DNA of 64,000 bases from Haladaptatus halobius (GTDB taxonomy: Archaea > Halobacteriota > Halobacteria > Halobacteriales > Haladaptataceae): positions 682,001-746,000 of the forward strand of contig NZ_CP085337.1 in NCBI RefSeq assembly GCF_020618475.1. The letters are read 5' to 3'. A model generated the notes under the pieces. It did not search any database. It was not told the DNA's origin and was given only the letters and a program-made list of their open reading frames with translations. Positions 34,159 to 43,621 of this stretch are shown here, piece by piece; positions within the stretch are counted from its first letter, which is position 1, and every line of letters starts with the position of its first letter. A program made the translations under genes and the position numbers.

Positions 34159-34827
34159 TCATTGGTGATCAGCCTTTAGGTGGGTCAGAAGCACATTAGT
34201 CACGAGTTTGTCATGTCCCCGCCGCAAGCGTTCAGACACTGCCTGATGGGAAATTCCAACGTCATCGGCGAGCTCTTCAGCACTCACTTCGCGCGGCACC
34301 TCATAGTAGCCGTGTTCGGCAGCGAGTACGAGTATTTCTTGTTGTTCGTCAGTGAGGCCAAAGCGGTCTTGCCGACCGTCTTCCAACTGGTGGATCTGTC
34401 GAACGTCGAGCGAAAGATCTTGTTCTTGACAATATTCGTAGGTTTGTGAGAGCGCTTCGCGATCTGGAAACAGGATGCGGAGCATCCACCAGTCTTCATT
34501 CCCTGTCGCAGCCAAAATTGTGCCGTCTTCCTCAACGAGAATCTGGATAAGTGTCTCGATCTGGTCGACCCACTCCATCTTGTAGAGCCACTCAGACTTG
34601 AGATCCGCGAGCAATTCGACCTGCTCGACGGTGGGATCGTCAGCGAGCGCCGCTTCGGTCATGTCCTGATTCTTGTTTCGGAGCCATACGTATGGCATAA
34701 TGGAATCGCCGTTGTGAGCGGCGATGCGTTCGTCTTCGACGGTCAGCCCATCGATCGTGGTCAATGTCTGTCTGAGCGCGAACTCGTCGGCCGGAATCGC
34801 CAGCTCCGCAACTGTTCCATCAGGCAT
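34159..34827 (-). CDS. HTH_10 (Bat-type) transcriptional regulator
   Basis: The 222-residue protein opens VAELAIPADEFALRQTL, the family's N-terminal strand/helix, and contains TGNEDWWMLRILFPDREALS in the sensory half. The C-terminus LTDEQQEILVLAAEHGYYEV with ELADDVGISHQAVSERLRRG is the HTH_10 domain (about 160-211). It resembles the intact parts of the HTH_10 pseudogene at 30805-31119 (QALSERLRR), so they may be paralogues. Target genes are unknown. Confidence 0.92.
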   Translation of the reverse strand: MPDGTVAELAIPADEFALRQTLTTIDGLTVEDERIAAHNGDSIMPYVWLRNKNQDMTEAALADDPTVEQVELLADLKSEWLYKMEWVDQIETLIQILVEEDGTILAATGNEDWWMLRILFPDREALSQTYEYCQEQDLSLDVRQIHQLEDGRQDRFGLTDEQQEILVLAAEHGYYEVPREVSAEELADDVGISHQAVSERLRRGHDKLVTNVLLTHLKADHQ

Positions 34828-35467
34828 CAGTCAGCTCTCTCTGACTCGGCCGAACAGGCATGCCTGCTTTCGTTGGCTCTCCGAGAGGCATCGTTCCCTG
34901 CGACTTGATCCAGTTGCGTGCTGGTCGGAACAACGAATGGACGTAGAGTACTGGTTATAGCTCGGACGCCAAGTACCGTGACTGGTGTACGAGTCGGATG
35001 TGTAGATATCATAGTGCGTGGCTGGTGGTGTGGAACGTATGGTTTTCTGTGAAGTGACCCGCATGGCGGCCACGCGAATGGGGATCCCATGTGATGTTCT
35101 TTCACGACACAGATTCCATCGGCCCCTTCATCATGGGGGCGCGACTCGGACACTTAGTGTAAACGCATCGTTCCGTTCAGGGAGTAGAGGAAGGCGGGTC
35201 GGATATAGCTACTGACAACTGTCTGCGTGGTTATCAGTTTCTGGAAAGTGAGTGAGGCTGTGAGAGCCTTGGACGACAAAGATGCCCGTGTAGGGGAGAT
35301 GTTGATGAAGCGGTGTCCCCCGACGGTATTGCTACATATGCACCACGAACTGCGCACAGATCGATTTGGGGGTACGGGGGTAGTCTACTCCCGCTTATGG
35401 GCTAGGTAGCAGTGAGCACGGTTGGGGTTAGTTTTTTGCGTTTGCTGGAATCTTTCAAAAGTTGGAT
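34828..35467. other. 640-base stretch without supported gene
   Basis: Frames on both strands lack motifs and clash in composition with nearby genes. A CTCCCGCTTATGGGCT motif lies at about 35387, related to the CACTTCCGCTTA motifs elsewhere. Probably decayed sequence. Confidence 0.5.
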
Positions 35468-36274
35468 TTAATCGAGACTGGCAATACCCACTGAAGGGGA
35501 GATTTCTCCGTCGTCAGTCATACTCGATTGCTCTATTACTAGTTCTCGAATTTCATCTGGCGTCGAGATTCTCACACTGTTTCCATCGCGGTTCCGGACG
35601 ACGAGCTCATCGTCTTCAAGTCGGTCAAGGTGGTACGAAACCGTGCCTGGCGTCCGGTCAATCATCTCCGACAAGCCAGTTACTGTGAGCGATCCATGCT
35701 GTACAACGGCGTTCAAGATTGTTGCTGGTACATCTTCATTGAGGGCTGCATAGAGATTGTGGTGAGACTTGTCGTGAGGCAGATCGACCGGATAGAGTCG
35801 ATGCTTTCCACGATGGGATTTACTCGTCGTCAATTGCTCTTCTTCGAGGATTCGAACATGATAGCGGACGGTTGACCGGTGGATTCCAGTGTGGTCGCTA
35901 ATTTCTGAGATCGATGCCCCCGGCAACTGTTTGATCGCATCGTGGATCTCAATTCGAACTTGGTTTTCAAGAGGGTCAGACTCATCATATCGACTATAAC
36001 TGGCGATAACCGTGGTACTCACAGATGCCAGCCCGATCTCATCATAGCCACTTTCTTTGATAATCTGGATCATCTTTTTGAAGAGATACCAGTCATAGCC
36101 AGATGACGTAACCGGATCATCGGAACTCTCATCTGTCGCAACACTGTTGTATACCTGATGACGATCGCGCGATATACTATGGACAGGTGTGGCTGTCAGG
36201 AATGCAAGTGGCCCGACGCTCAGAATACAAAACGCAAAGAGCACACACAACCCGATAGAGGTTTGCTTTCTCAT
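35468..36274 (-). CDS. Membrane-anchored protein with two winged-helix domains
   Basis: From the ATG at 36274 the protein has 268 residues. An N-terminal hydrophobic segment (SIGLCVLFAFCILSVGPLAF, about 5-25) could be a signal anchor. A first winged helix follows at about 112-160 (ASISEISDHTGIHRSTVRYH), then a second at about 180-225 (LTVTGLSEMIDRTPGTVSYH). This tandem arrangement resembles haloarchaeal ArsR/MarR-like regulators with N-terminal spans. A membrane-tethered transcription factor is plausible, with the linker (30-110) as a sensor. An upstream ATG seven codons earlier is possible. Confidence 0.85.
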   Translation of the reverse strand: MRKQTSIGLCVLFAFCILSVGPLAFLTATPVHSISRDRHQVYNSVATDESSDDPVTSSGYDWYLFKKMIQIIKESGYDEIGLASVSTTVIASYSRYDESDPLENQVRIEIHDAIKQLPGASISEISDHTGIHRSTVRYHVRILEEEQLTTSKSHRGKHRLYPVDLPHDKSHHNLYAALNEDVPATILNAVVQHGSLTVTGLSEMIDRTPGTVSYHLDRLEDDELVVRNRDGNSVRISTPDEIRELVIEQSSMTDDGEISPSVGIASLD

Positions 36275-36778
36275 TATTTGTCTTCCTTTGGGCAACCACT
36301 CTCGTGCTCACCGTCTGTTCGAAGTGGACTCCATTTTGGCGTGGTAGGTGTAGCAGACACCCAACCCAAATAGATGTCTTCCCTAATAAATTAGCTTGCC
36401 ACCAGACGAGTACGATTTACTTTTAATACGAAGAGCGATTCTTTGCCATTGCCATCGCTCTCCTCAACGCGAATTACTCACCTCCAGCCGCCATACCCAA
36501 ATTCTTTAGGGTTAAACACTGTCTTCGAACAGCGAGACCAGGCAGCGCGGCTACCAGCCCTTACCCACTGGCCATCACTTCGACGCAGCTACTCACTCAG
36601 AGTACTATGATGTATCGAGCAGATCCGTCCACTGAGCGAACGTCTCACTGTGGTCAACATTACTGAATTTGTTATACTACCATACAGGGATCAATTCGTG
36701 GCGACTTGTCGCATTGAGTCGCTCCGAGCCGGGTTTTCGGAGGCGTTCCACGACAACGAGATCGTACTCCTACCTGTC
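36275..36778. other. Intergenic stretch without supported gene
   Basis: About 500 bases with no motif-bearing frame. AT-rich sequence near 36380-36440 probably carries the promoter of the membrane-anchored regulator. Confidence 0.5.
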
Positions 36779-37105
36779 TCACCCAACTAGGGTGTTTAAC
36801 TCGAATACGGCATCGCTCATGGTGCTCTCCCAGTATCGAACTGTCTGACTTTGCCGGTCGTACTCGTTGAGGCGGTGGTCGGCGAGCATCGGAAGATGCT
36901 GATGCACTAGTACAATCCGTGCGTGGTGGAACGATGTGACGACATCCACGTGCTTCTGAACATGCTCGACCAGTTCATCAAGTGTGACAGCATTCGTGTC
37001 CCTCGTTCGGAGATATGAGAGCACTCTGCGGCGATAGGGGTCTGCGAGTACGTTCAACAAGGCGTCGACCGGGATATCGTGCGTCGTATGCTTTTGGTCT
37101 GGCAT
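36779..37105 (-). CDS. DUF7344 winged-helix protein
   Basis: The 108-residue protein reads ALLNVLADPYRRRVLSYLRT, TLDELVEHVQKHVDVV and VLVHQHLPMLADHRLNEYDR, the complete DUF7344 pattern. The final SDAVFELNTLVG resembles the C-terminal helix of its relatives. It is divergent from the HalOD1 gene at 37402, with about 300 bases of shared AT-rich upstream sequence, so the two could share regulatory sites. Confidence 0.87.
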   Translation of the reverse strand: MPDQKHTTHDIPVDALLNVLADPYRRRVLSYLRTRDTNAVTLDELVEHVQKHVDVVTSFHHARIVLVHQHLPMLADHRLNEYDRQSQTVRYWESTMSDAVFELNTLVG

Positions 37106-37401
37106 TCTCTGACTCCTTCAGTGTGGCATGGGGAGCGCGCAGCGACCACTACCGGTCGATGATCACGTTGTGCTGTGATGCCGATGATCACACTGGTAAA
37201 AATTTATCGTGGTGATGTCCTCTTAGTGGCTTTCACCAGATTCTAAAAACACCACATATTTCGTTCTCATCTGATTTTATGGCCGTATATATAGAATGAT
37301 TGTCCGAAGTAGTTATCACGATTGCTCACTCTGCTATAAGATAGCACAACTTGCATCCACAATGTGGCTCCCTCATTCCAGGCTACACACCAAAAACTAC
37401 C

Positions 37402-37716
37402 ATGACGACACACAACACCTCACGAGCAATAGCTGATAGCCAAGACTCCTCAGACCATCCACTGACGTATCCCTCTACGCCGCTCACTGAGCGGATTGTG
37501 GCGGCAGTCGCCGACGCAGCCGAATGTTCGCGTTATGAGCTCGCCCCCCTCTATGAAGTCGTTGATCCCGATGCGGTGGATCGTCTCTTCGCACCGACCT
37601 ATGAGGGGAACATACGATCAGACGGCCAGATTCAGTTTGTATATGCCGGGTACGAGGTCGTGGCTTACAGTACAGGCGACGTGACTGTGAGCCCGCTCGG
37701 CGCAGCTAGTGGGTAA
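37402..37716 (+). CDS. HalOD1 output-domain protein
   Basis: From the ATG at 37402 the protein has 104 residues: a Thr/Ser-rich lead, LTERIVAAVADAAECSRYEL, APLYEVVDPDAVDRLFAPTY and IQFVYAGYEVVAYSTGDVTV. This is a full HalOD1 domain. It lies between a divergent DUF7344 gene and a convergent DUF7344 pseudogene. Confidence 0.88.
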   Translation: MTTHNTSRAIADSQDSSDHPLTYPSTPLTERIVAAVADAAECSRYELAPLYEVVDPDAVDRLFAPTYEGNIRSDGQIQFVYAGYEVVAYSTGDVTVSPLGAASG

Positions 37717-37837
37717 CACCACGAACTCGTCACTAGTCGGTCAGACATCCACTCCTAGACGTGGTACAGCTGGCGTCATCTGACTCTTCGTCGATGGCGG
37801 CAACCTCAAGCAGCGCTTTAACTCGTCTGCCACCCTG

Positions 37838-38107
37838 CTAGCGCACGGTCTCACTCCATTGGTCGTACTCGATGATGCCGTGGTCAGCGAGTTTTGGGAG
37901 ATGCTGATGCCTGAGTGTGATCTGTGCCTGCTTCACTGACTCCACCTCAGCCACGCGAGTCTGCAGAACCGCAGCCAATTCGGCCAGCAGAATGGTGGTA
38001 CTGTCTACGGTCTGCAAGTGAGATAGGACAGTGTGGCGTTGAGGATTGGCGAGCAGTCGCCGACCGTCTCAGGAGGGTGTCTGTGTTGTGACGCTTGTAG
38101 GTGTCAT
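37838..38107 (-). pseudogene. DUF7344 protein with a single in-frame stop
   Basis: From the ATG at 38107 the frame reads MTPTSVTTQTPS, TGA, DGRRLLANPQRHTVLSHLQ, then RHQHLPKLADHGIIEYDQWS and a final TAG at 37838. Apart from the TGA after codon 12 the domain is complete. The residue expected there is a hydrophobic one (as in PSLDTVFRLLANP), so point mutation or a small deletion killed it recently. A perfect palindrome lies directly before its start codon. Confidence 0.75.
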
Positions 38108-38111
38108 TCTG

Positions 38112-38134
38112 TTGCAACCGAAATTCGGTTGCAA
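38112..38134. promoter_or_regulatory. Perfect 11-bp palindromic operator-like site
   Basis: TTGCAACCGAA and its exact complement TTCGGTTGCAA are separated by one base. The site begins 5 bases upstream of the DUF7344 pseudogene's start codon. A matching half-site, ATTTCGGTTGCAA, recurs at about 38228-38240. It looks like a dimer-binding operator, perhaps for the former DUF7344 protein itself. Confidence 0.55.
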
Positions 38135-38392
38135 ACTGGTTGGCGAGTCAACTACGCACTCATGCTCTCGCTTGGCAGCGAGTATCGCTTCGGATACACA
38201 GCTTGGACAGCCTCAACTAATGAGCGAATTTCGGTTGCAATCGGGACTTCGACAGTGGGCATTTCTCTTCCGTTCATGGCGGTTCCCGTTTTGATAGCAC
38301 TGCCATGTTCGATCAACCGTTTTGAAGCAGTCGTCTCGCTCTCAAACACAAGTACGAGTCATGTTTATGGACATCTATTCCGAGGTAGTGCA

Positions 38393-38471
38393 TGGTTCCC
38401 TCTCAGATGGAAATGCATAGAGGGAACCATACCTATTCGAGGTCGGCGTCCGACTGCCCAGAAGGCAGTCG
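38393..38471. repeat. Two consecutive perfect hairpins
   Basis: TGGTTCCCTCT (38393-38403) pairs with AGAGGGAACCA (38419-38429) over a 15-base loop, and CCGACTGCC (38449-38457) with GGCAGTCGG (38463-38471) over a 5-base loop. They lie about 230 bases before the six-PAS regulator gene. They could be part of a small RNA or a leader structure; no protein frame explains them. Confidence 0.5.
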
Positions 38472-38695
38472 GGCTTGGCCTTATGAAGGTGCTTCCTTGG
38501 CATATGGGCCAATCAGTGCTACGCACTTGCTGTGCCGACTTGTCTGCCTTTGCCATTCTATTCGTACTCCATACTCTGGGGACTTCGCAGGCTTCCATCC
38601 CATCAGTGCTATTTTAGATCAATCAGATTTTGAGTTGTGGAGTAATTATACGGCCGTTCGCTATATCGAGTTCCGGTGCATATGGCTGATAATCT

Positions 38696-41600
38696 ATGAC
38701 GGAGAATCGAGACCAAGCTGACAGACACTCTGGTGAGGAGAGATCGAAGAGCAACACTCACACGACCCTCCCCAAGGAATTGAGTAACACATCGTTTTTT
38801 CAGCAATTCATTGGGCTCGTACCCGACGGTGCAATCGCCATCGATGAGGATGGGATTATCGTGTTTGCCAACGCGGCAGTCACGAATATTCTCGGGTATT
38901 CACCGAACGAACTTGTAGGAGAACCACTCAAGGCGATCATCATTGATGATCACCAACCGAGAATACCGTCTGCCGATGACCGTTCGAGCGAAGATACCAC
39001 CGACCGACTCAACCTACGAGCGCAGCATGCAGACGGCTACGAGGTTCAGATCGTCCTCAACGTACACAAACTCACGCTGGACGGTCACCGATTGCTTGCG
39101 GGATTCGTTCATAACCGGGCACACCATGAGGAGGCTGAACGGTCGAGTGACCACTACGAGATAATCGCTGAGCTAGCTGGTGATGCAGTCTATCAGTTAG
39201 ATTGCGATGGGAATTTCGTGATGGTCAGCGATTCCGTTGTCAAGCTAACCGGGTACTCGCGCAACGAGCTGTTAGGCGAGCACATATCGATGCTCCTCGA
39301 CGAGGAGATAGTCGCCCAGGACACAAACGTAGTCACGGAATTGCTTACGACTGAGGAAAAATGGGTCGAGACAGGTGAGTTTGAATTCTATACCGCCGAG
39401 GGTGAGACGATACCCTGCGAAGTTCAAATGGCTCGTCTCGAATCTAATGGCAAAACGCAAGGAATGGTCAGTATCGCTCGTGACGTTTCTAAGCGAAAGG
39501 AACGGGTCGAAGAGCTTCGGCAAGAGCGTGGGCTGATCGAGCACGTCCTCGAGACTAGTCCCGTTGGGATCGGGGTGATCTCCCCCGAGGGGGATATCTC
39601 CCGGGTGAACGACCGCGCCGAAGAGCTCTTAGATCTCACCATGGAGGAGATTAGCAATCAGACGTTCGACGTCTCTCAGCGTAAACTGTACAATTCAGAG
39701 GGCCAGCCGGTTCCGCCCGAAGATTTACTGCATCGTGTGTTCGACGATGGAGAGCAGGTACTCAACTCCGAGTTCACCCTCGAGCGCCCTAATGGTGACC
39801 GCGTCTGGGCCGCCATCAGTATCGCACCGATGACGGACGGCAACGGAATGGTCGAGAAAGCGGTCATCATTGCGACGGACATTACCGATCGCAAGGAACG
39901 TGAGGAGACACTCCGAGAAGAGCGGGATGTCATCGAGCACGTCCTCGAGACCAGTCCCGTTGGTATTGGAGTGATCAATCCTGAGGGGGACATCTCGCGG
40001 GTCAACGACCGTGCGGAGGAATTATTCGGCCTCACAGACTACGAATTGACGAACCAGACCTTCGACGTCTCTCAGCGCAGATTATACGATTCAGCGGGCC
40101 AACAACTCTCCCCCGAAGGCCTGCTAGAGCGGGTGTTCGACGACGGTGACCGCGTCCTCGACACGGAGTTCGAACTCGGCCAGCCCGATGGCAACCGTGT
40201 GTGGCTTTCGATCAGCATCGCACCCATCGAAAGCCAAGCTGGATATATTAAAAAAGCAGTCATCATCGGAAAAGATGTCACCGACCGCAAAGAGCGCGAG
40301 GAAACTCTTCGGGAAGAACGAGACGTCATCGAACACATCCTCGAGACCAGTCCCGTTGGTATTGGAGTGATCAATCCTGAGGGGGACATCTCGCGGGTCA
40401 ACGACCAGGCCGAGGATCTCCTGGGTTTGACCATTGAGGAAATCACCAACCAGACACTCGATGTCTCCCAGCGGAAGTTCTACAGTGCCGGAGGGCAACG
40501 GATTCCGCCTGAAGACTTACTGCATCGTGTGTTCGACGATGGAGAGCAGGTACTCAACTCCGAATTCACTCTCGAACGTCCGGATGGTGATCGCGTCTGG
40601 GTGGCCATCAGTATCGCGCCAATCGAGAGTCCGACGGGAGCCGTCGAAAAAGCAGTTGTCATCGCGACGGACATCTCCGACCGCAAGGAACGGGAGCGGC
40701 GAATGCGCGAAAGCGAAGCTCGACTCCGCCAGATCGCCGAAAACATCAACAGTGCCATCTGGATGGCCGACGCCGGCATGAGCGAAATACTGTACATCAA
40801 TCCCGCGTACGAGGCCATTACAGGTCGGTCACGGGATTCAGTATACGATAGTCTGTTGAACCACCTCGACGCCGTCCATCCACAAGACCAGCAACGAGTC
40901 GGAGATGCAATGAAAAAGGCACCGCAGGCGTCAGGAAACGAAACTGGGGCACTTCGATTTCAAGAGAAATACCGTATCATCCGCCCCGATGGCTCGACTC
41001 GGTGGGTCCACAGCTTCGCGTTTCCGCTACAAAACGACGATGGCGACGTCTATCGGTTCGTCGGCGTCATCGACGATATTACGGAAGTGAAAGAGCAGCA
41101 ACTGGAACTCGGCCGGCAGCGTGACGAACTCGAGACGCTCAACCAGATCAATACGGTCATTCGTCAGGTGAATCAGGGCTTAGTACAGGCGACGACCCGT
41201 GGAGAGATCGCAACCCAGGTGTGTAAAACGCTGACCAATTCGAACTTGTACCATGCCGCATGGATTGGCGAGGTCGATAGTGGTATACACAAGGTCGAAC
41301 CGAAGACCGGAACTGGAATCGGTAGTGAGATCCTCGACACGTCGTTTGCCACCGGAGAAGTAACTCCGATCGCGATAACGGTCAAATCTGGTGATGTTCA
41401 GATTATCCGAAGTTTCGATAACCTTCCAGCAGAGATCGCCATCGATAATCCCTCTAATCAGAGTAGGTTCATGAGTGGTCAGCCATTCGCCGCGGTGATC
41501 CCGCTCGTGTATAAAGACACAGTCTACGACGTACTCGTTGCCTATTCCTCACGGGCAAACGCGTTCAGTGTTCGAGAACAAGCCGTCCTCCACGAACTGG

Positions 41601-42328
41601 GGAAAACCATTGGGTTGGCGATCAACGCGGTCGAGCGGAAGAAGGCACTTCTCACTGACACGGTCATGGAACTAGAATTCGAAATTTCAGACCAGGACTT
41701 GTTCTTCGTGACCGTGTCGGCCGAGACCGGCGCCGCGTTCGAAATGGAGGGCATCGTATCGCAATCCGATGGTTCGTACCTCCAGTACTTCACTGTAACC
41801 GATGCATCGCCAGGATCGGTGCTCGAACGTGCCGAAGCTGACGACTCGATCACGCGTGCGCGGCTCGTTACTGACCATGAGGAGACGGCTCTGATCGAGT
41901 TCCTTGTCGCCGGGGCATCACCAGCCACAATCCTTGCCGAGTACGGTGCAACCGTCCATTCAGCCATGTTCGCCGATGGAAAGGGGACAGTCAGAGCGGC
42001 TATGTCCCAACGAGGCGATGTCAGAGTTGCCGTCGAAGCGGTTCAGTCGATGTTTACTCACTCTGAACTTGTCAGTAAGCATGAGCGCGAGCTATCAGTC
42101 CAAACAAATCAAGAGTTCCAGATGACGCTCGAAGAGGCACTCACGGAACGCCAGAGTGCAACTCTCGAGACTGCATACTATGCTGGGTTCTTCGAATGGC
42201 CGCGTGACAGTTCGGGTGAGGACATGGCAGAATCACTCGGAATTGCACCGGCCACATTCCACCAGCACGCCCGCACAGGTGTCCGGAAGCTTGTCGAAAT
42301 CCTTGTCGATGATGCAGATAACGCGTAA
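38696..42328 (+). CDS. Six-PAS, GAF, Bat-type sensor-regulator with HTH_10 domain
   Basis: The 1,210-residue protein has six PAS domains (about 33-130, 148-268, 281-395, 409-525, 538-660, 673-800), a coiled linker (QRDELETLNQINTVIRQVN), a GAF domain (about 830-985), a Bat sensory domain (about 990-1140) and a C-terminal HTH_10 domain (LTERQSATLETAYYAGFFEW, about 1147-1200). PAS3 to PAS5 are near-identical tandem repeats that share LETSPVGIGVI and PEGDISRVND. There is no histidine kinase or transmembrane segment, so it is a soluble one-component sensor/regulator like bacterio-opsin activator. PAS/GAF domains often sense light, oxygen or redox via haem or flavin. It is the largest gene of the regulator archipelago. 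Confidence 0.93.
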   Translation: MTENRDQADRHSGEERSKSNTHTTLPKELSNTSFFQQFIGLVPDGAIAIDEDGIIVFANAAVTNILGYSPNELVGEPLKAIIIDDHQPRIPSADDRSSEDTTDRLNLRAQHADGYEVQIVLNVHKLTLDGHRLLAGFVHNRAHHEEAERSSDHYEIIAELAGDAVYQLDCDGNFVMVSDSVVKLTGYSRNELLGEHISMLLDEEIVAQDTNVVTELLTTEEKWVETGEFEFYTAEGETIPCEVQMARLESNGKTQGMVSIARDVSKRKERVEELRQERGLIEHVLETSPVGIGVISPEGDISRVNDRAEELLDLTMEEISNQTFDVSQRKLYNSEGQPVPPEDLLHRVFDDGEQVLNSEFTLERPNGDRVWAAISIAPMTDGNGMVEKAVIIATDITDRKEREETLREERDVIEHVLETSPVGIGVINPEGDISRVNDRAEELFGLTDYELTNQTFDVSQRRLYDSAGQQLSPEGLLERVFDDGDRVLDTEFELGQPDGNRVWLSISIAPIESQAGYIKKAVIIGKDVTDRKEREETLREERDVIEHILETSPVGIGVINPEGDISRVNDQAEDLLGLTIEEITNQTLDVSQRKFYSAGGQRIPPEDLLHRVFDDGEQVLNSEFTLERPDGDRVWVAISIAPIESPTGAVEKAVVIATDISDRKERERRMRESEARLRQIAENINSAIWMADAGMSEILYINPAYEAITGRSRDSVYDSLLNHLDAVHPQDQQRVGDAMKKAPQASGNETGALRFQEKYRIIRPDGSTRWVHSFAFPLQNDDGDVYRFVGVIDDITEVKEQQLELGRQRDELETLNQINTVIRQVNQGLVQATTRGEIATQVCKTLTNSNLYHAAWIGEVDSGIHKVEPKTGTGIGSEILDTSFATGEVTPIAITVKSGDVQIIRSFDNLPAEIAIDNPSNQSRFMSGQPFAAVIPLVYKDTVYDVLVAYSSRANAFSVREQAVLHELGKTIGLAINAVERKKALLTDTVMELEFEISDQDLFFVTVSAETGAAFEMEGIVSQSDGSYLQYFTVTDASPGSVLERAEADDSITRARLVTDHEETALIEFLVAGASPATILAEYGATVHSAMFADGKGTVRAAMSQRGDVRVAVEAVQSMFTHSELVSKHERELSVQTNQEFQMTLEEALTERQSATLETAYYAGFFEWPRDSSGEDMAESLGIAPATFHQHARTGVRKLVEILVDDADNA

Positions 42329-42945
42329 CCACTACGAAGCATCCCTCTGTTTTGGTTCACATCCTTTTGCCATCGACAGCTCACCTGCGTACTCCAAAGT
42401 AAGAGTCGACCATCACTCATCGAGCACTTGAAAGTGTTGAACCACAGATCAGTATCTAACAAATTTGGGTCGGGCGGCCAGCACTGATCGGATAGCTAGG
42501 TGGTTACTCGACGGACCAAATTCTATGGGCTTCAAACCGAACGACCTATCTAGTTCGCTGGCAATTCTCACCAGTGTTTCAGGTAGTATCGTCGTGCTCA
42601 CCGTCGGAAGAAGCACCTCTAGAACGCGTTATCCGATCTTTTCAACCGAGTTCGTTCTGAGGATCTCACTCGACAGTAATCATCTAAACCCACGACAATA
42701 CCTGGCGATCCGAATCCAATGTATGTAGGTTTTGCGTCGATACAATCACGATTAATTTTCCTCTACGTTATTTCACTGCTTTTCGTGACGTCGGACAGTA
42801 AGACCCAATTCGGACGATTTTCGAGGATCATCCATCTGAATCGCTCGATTCGACATCTGTAGAATTCGTCCACTCTGACGAATCGATGAGTGAAAATACT
42901 TTAGGCATCCAGGCTTTGCTCATCGACTCAGTACGTGTGGACACG
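42329..42945. other. Gap after the six-PAS gene without supported gene
   Basis: No motif-bearing frame is seen. The last 60 bases could encode an N-terminal extension of the following DUF7344 gene if translation starts at 42886. Confidence 0.5.
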
Positions 42946-43269
42946 ATGAGTGAGAAACCCCAGAGGCCGAACGGTATCCCGATAGATACGGTATTTTCAG
43001 TACTCTCCAACGAGCATCGTCAGGTTGTCCTCACGAGTCTGCTCCGGGAAAACGGCCCTGTTTCAGTCGAGGCGCTTATCGACCATATCGTGAGAGAGGT
43101 TTGTCCAGTTGACGAGAGTCGACCGGACAAACTTAGAACGTCAATGGCCGTGAGGCTTCACCATGTCCACCTGCCGTTGCTGCATGACGCCGGAATGATC
43201 GACTACGATCCTGAACGGAAAATGGCTGAGGTAACGGACGCTGGACAAATGATCAAACCCATACCTTAA
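42946..43269 (+). CDS. DUF7344 winged-helix protein
   Basis: The ATG at 42946 (MSEKPQRPNGIPIDTVFSV) gives 107 residues; an in-frame ATG at 42886 would add 20 residues without family resemblance. LSNEHRQVVLTSLLRENGPV and LHHVHLPLLHDAGMIDYDPE define the family. The ending EVTDAGQMIKPIP is typical of its wing. It is convergent with the HalOD1 gene at 43622. Confidence 0.85.
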   Translation: MSEKPQRPNGIPIDTVFSVLSNEHRQVVLTSLLRENGPVSVEALIDHIVREVCPVDESRPDKLRTSMAVRLHHVHLPLLHDAGMIDYDPERKMAEVTDAGQMIKPIP

Positions 43270-43621
43270 GTTTGCACATCCGAGCAATTCAAAGCAAACT
43301 CCGCAGTGACGGTCGGCTCTCACGAAAAAATCAGATATAAAAAGAGCGTGAAAAATTGGCAACGAGGAAGTGACTGACAACTATAAAGGCATGGAATTAC
43401 CGAAACTGGCAATGGTGGTATTGGACGAAAAGCAGGGGAAACATGGTATATATTTGCCCGCAGGTTAACTAGACTTCGTCTGCTAGAAAGCAGACACTAC
43501 TATTCACACGTCGAAGGCGCTGGGTAACATTCCCACTAACTCTCACGAACCCCTCCCGGAGTGCTATCGCTGCGTGTGAACTCCAGCAAGAGCGACCAAT
43601 TAATGCAGGTTGGGAGTGTGC
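43270..43621. other. Convergent intergenic stretch
   Basis: An AT-rich segment between two convergent genes, with no supported gene. It must contain both transcript ends; no strong hairpin is obvious. Confidence 0.5.

Noticed and set aside
34827..35153. 108-codon minus-strand frame
   Set aside because: Composition (His, Pro, Arg, Cys) is unlike haloarchaeal proteins and frames on the other strand are equally open.
38152..38349. Minus-strand frame containing IATEIRSLVEAVQAVYP
   Set aside because: It faintly recalls the Bat-domain segment VRxLVEAVQxxxP, so it may be a relic of a Bat-type regulator, but the match is too short to list.
38033..38617. 194-codon plus-strand frame before the six-PAS gene
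   Set aside because: It crosses the DUF7344 pseudogene, the palindrome and both hairpins, is Cys/Trp/Arg-rich and lacks any family sign.
39530..40690. Large direct repeats as a possible assembly or mobile repeat
   Set aside because: They coincide exactly with PAS domain boundaries in one open frame, so they are domain duplications.
42465..42728. 87-codon plus-strand frame after the six-PAS gene
   Set aside because: No motif, basic and Ser-rich; judged non-coding.
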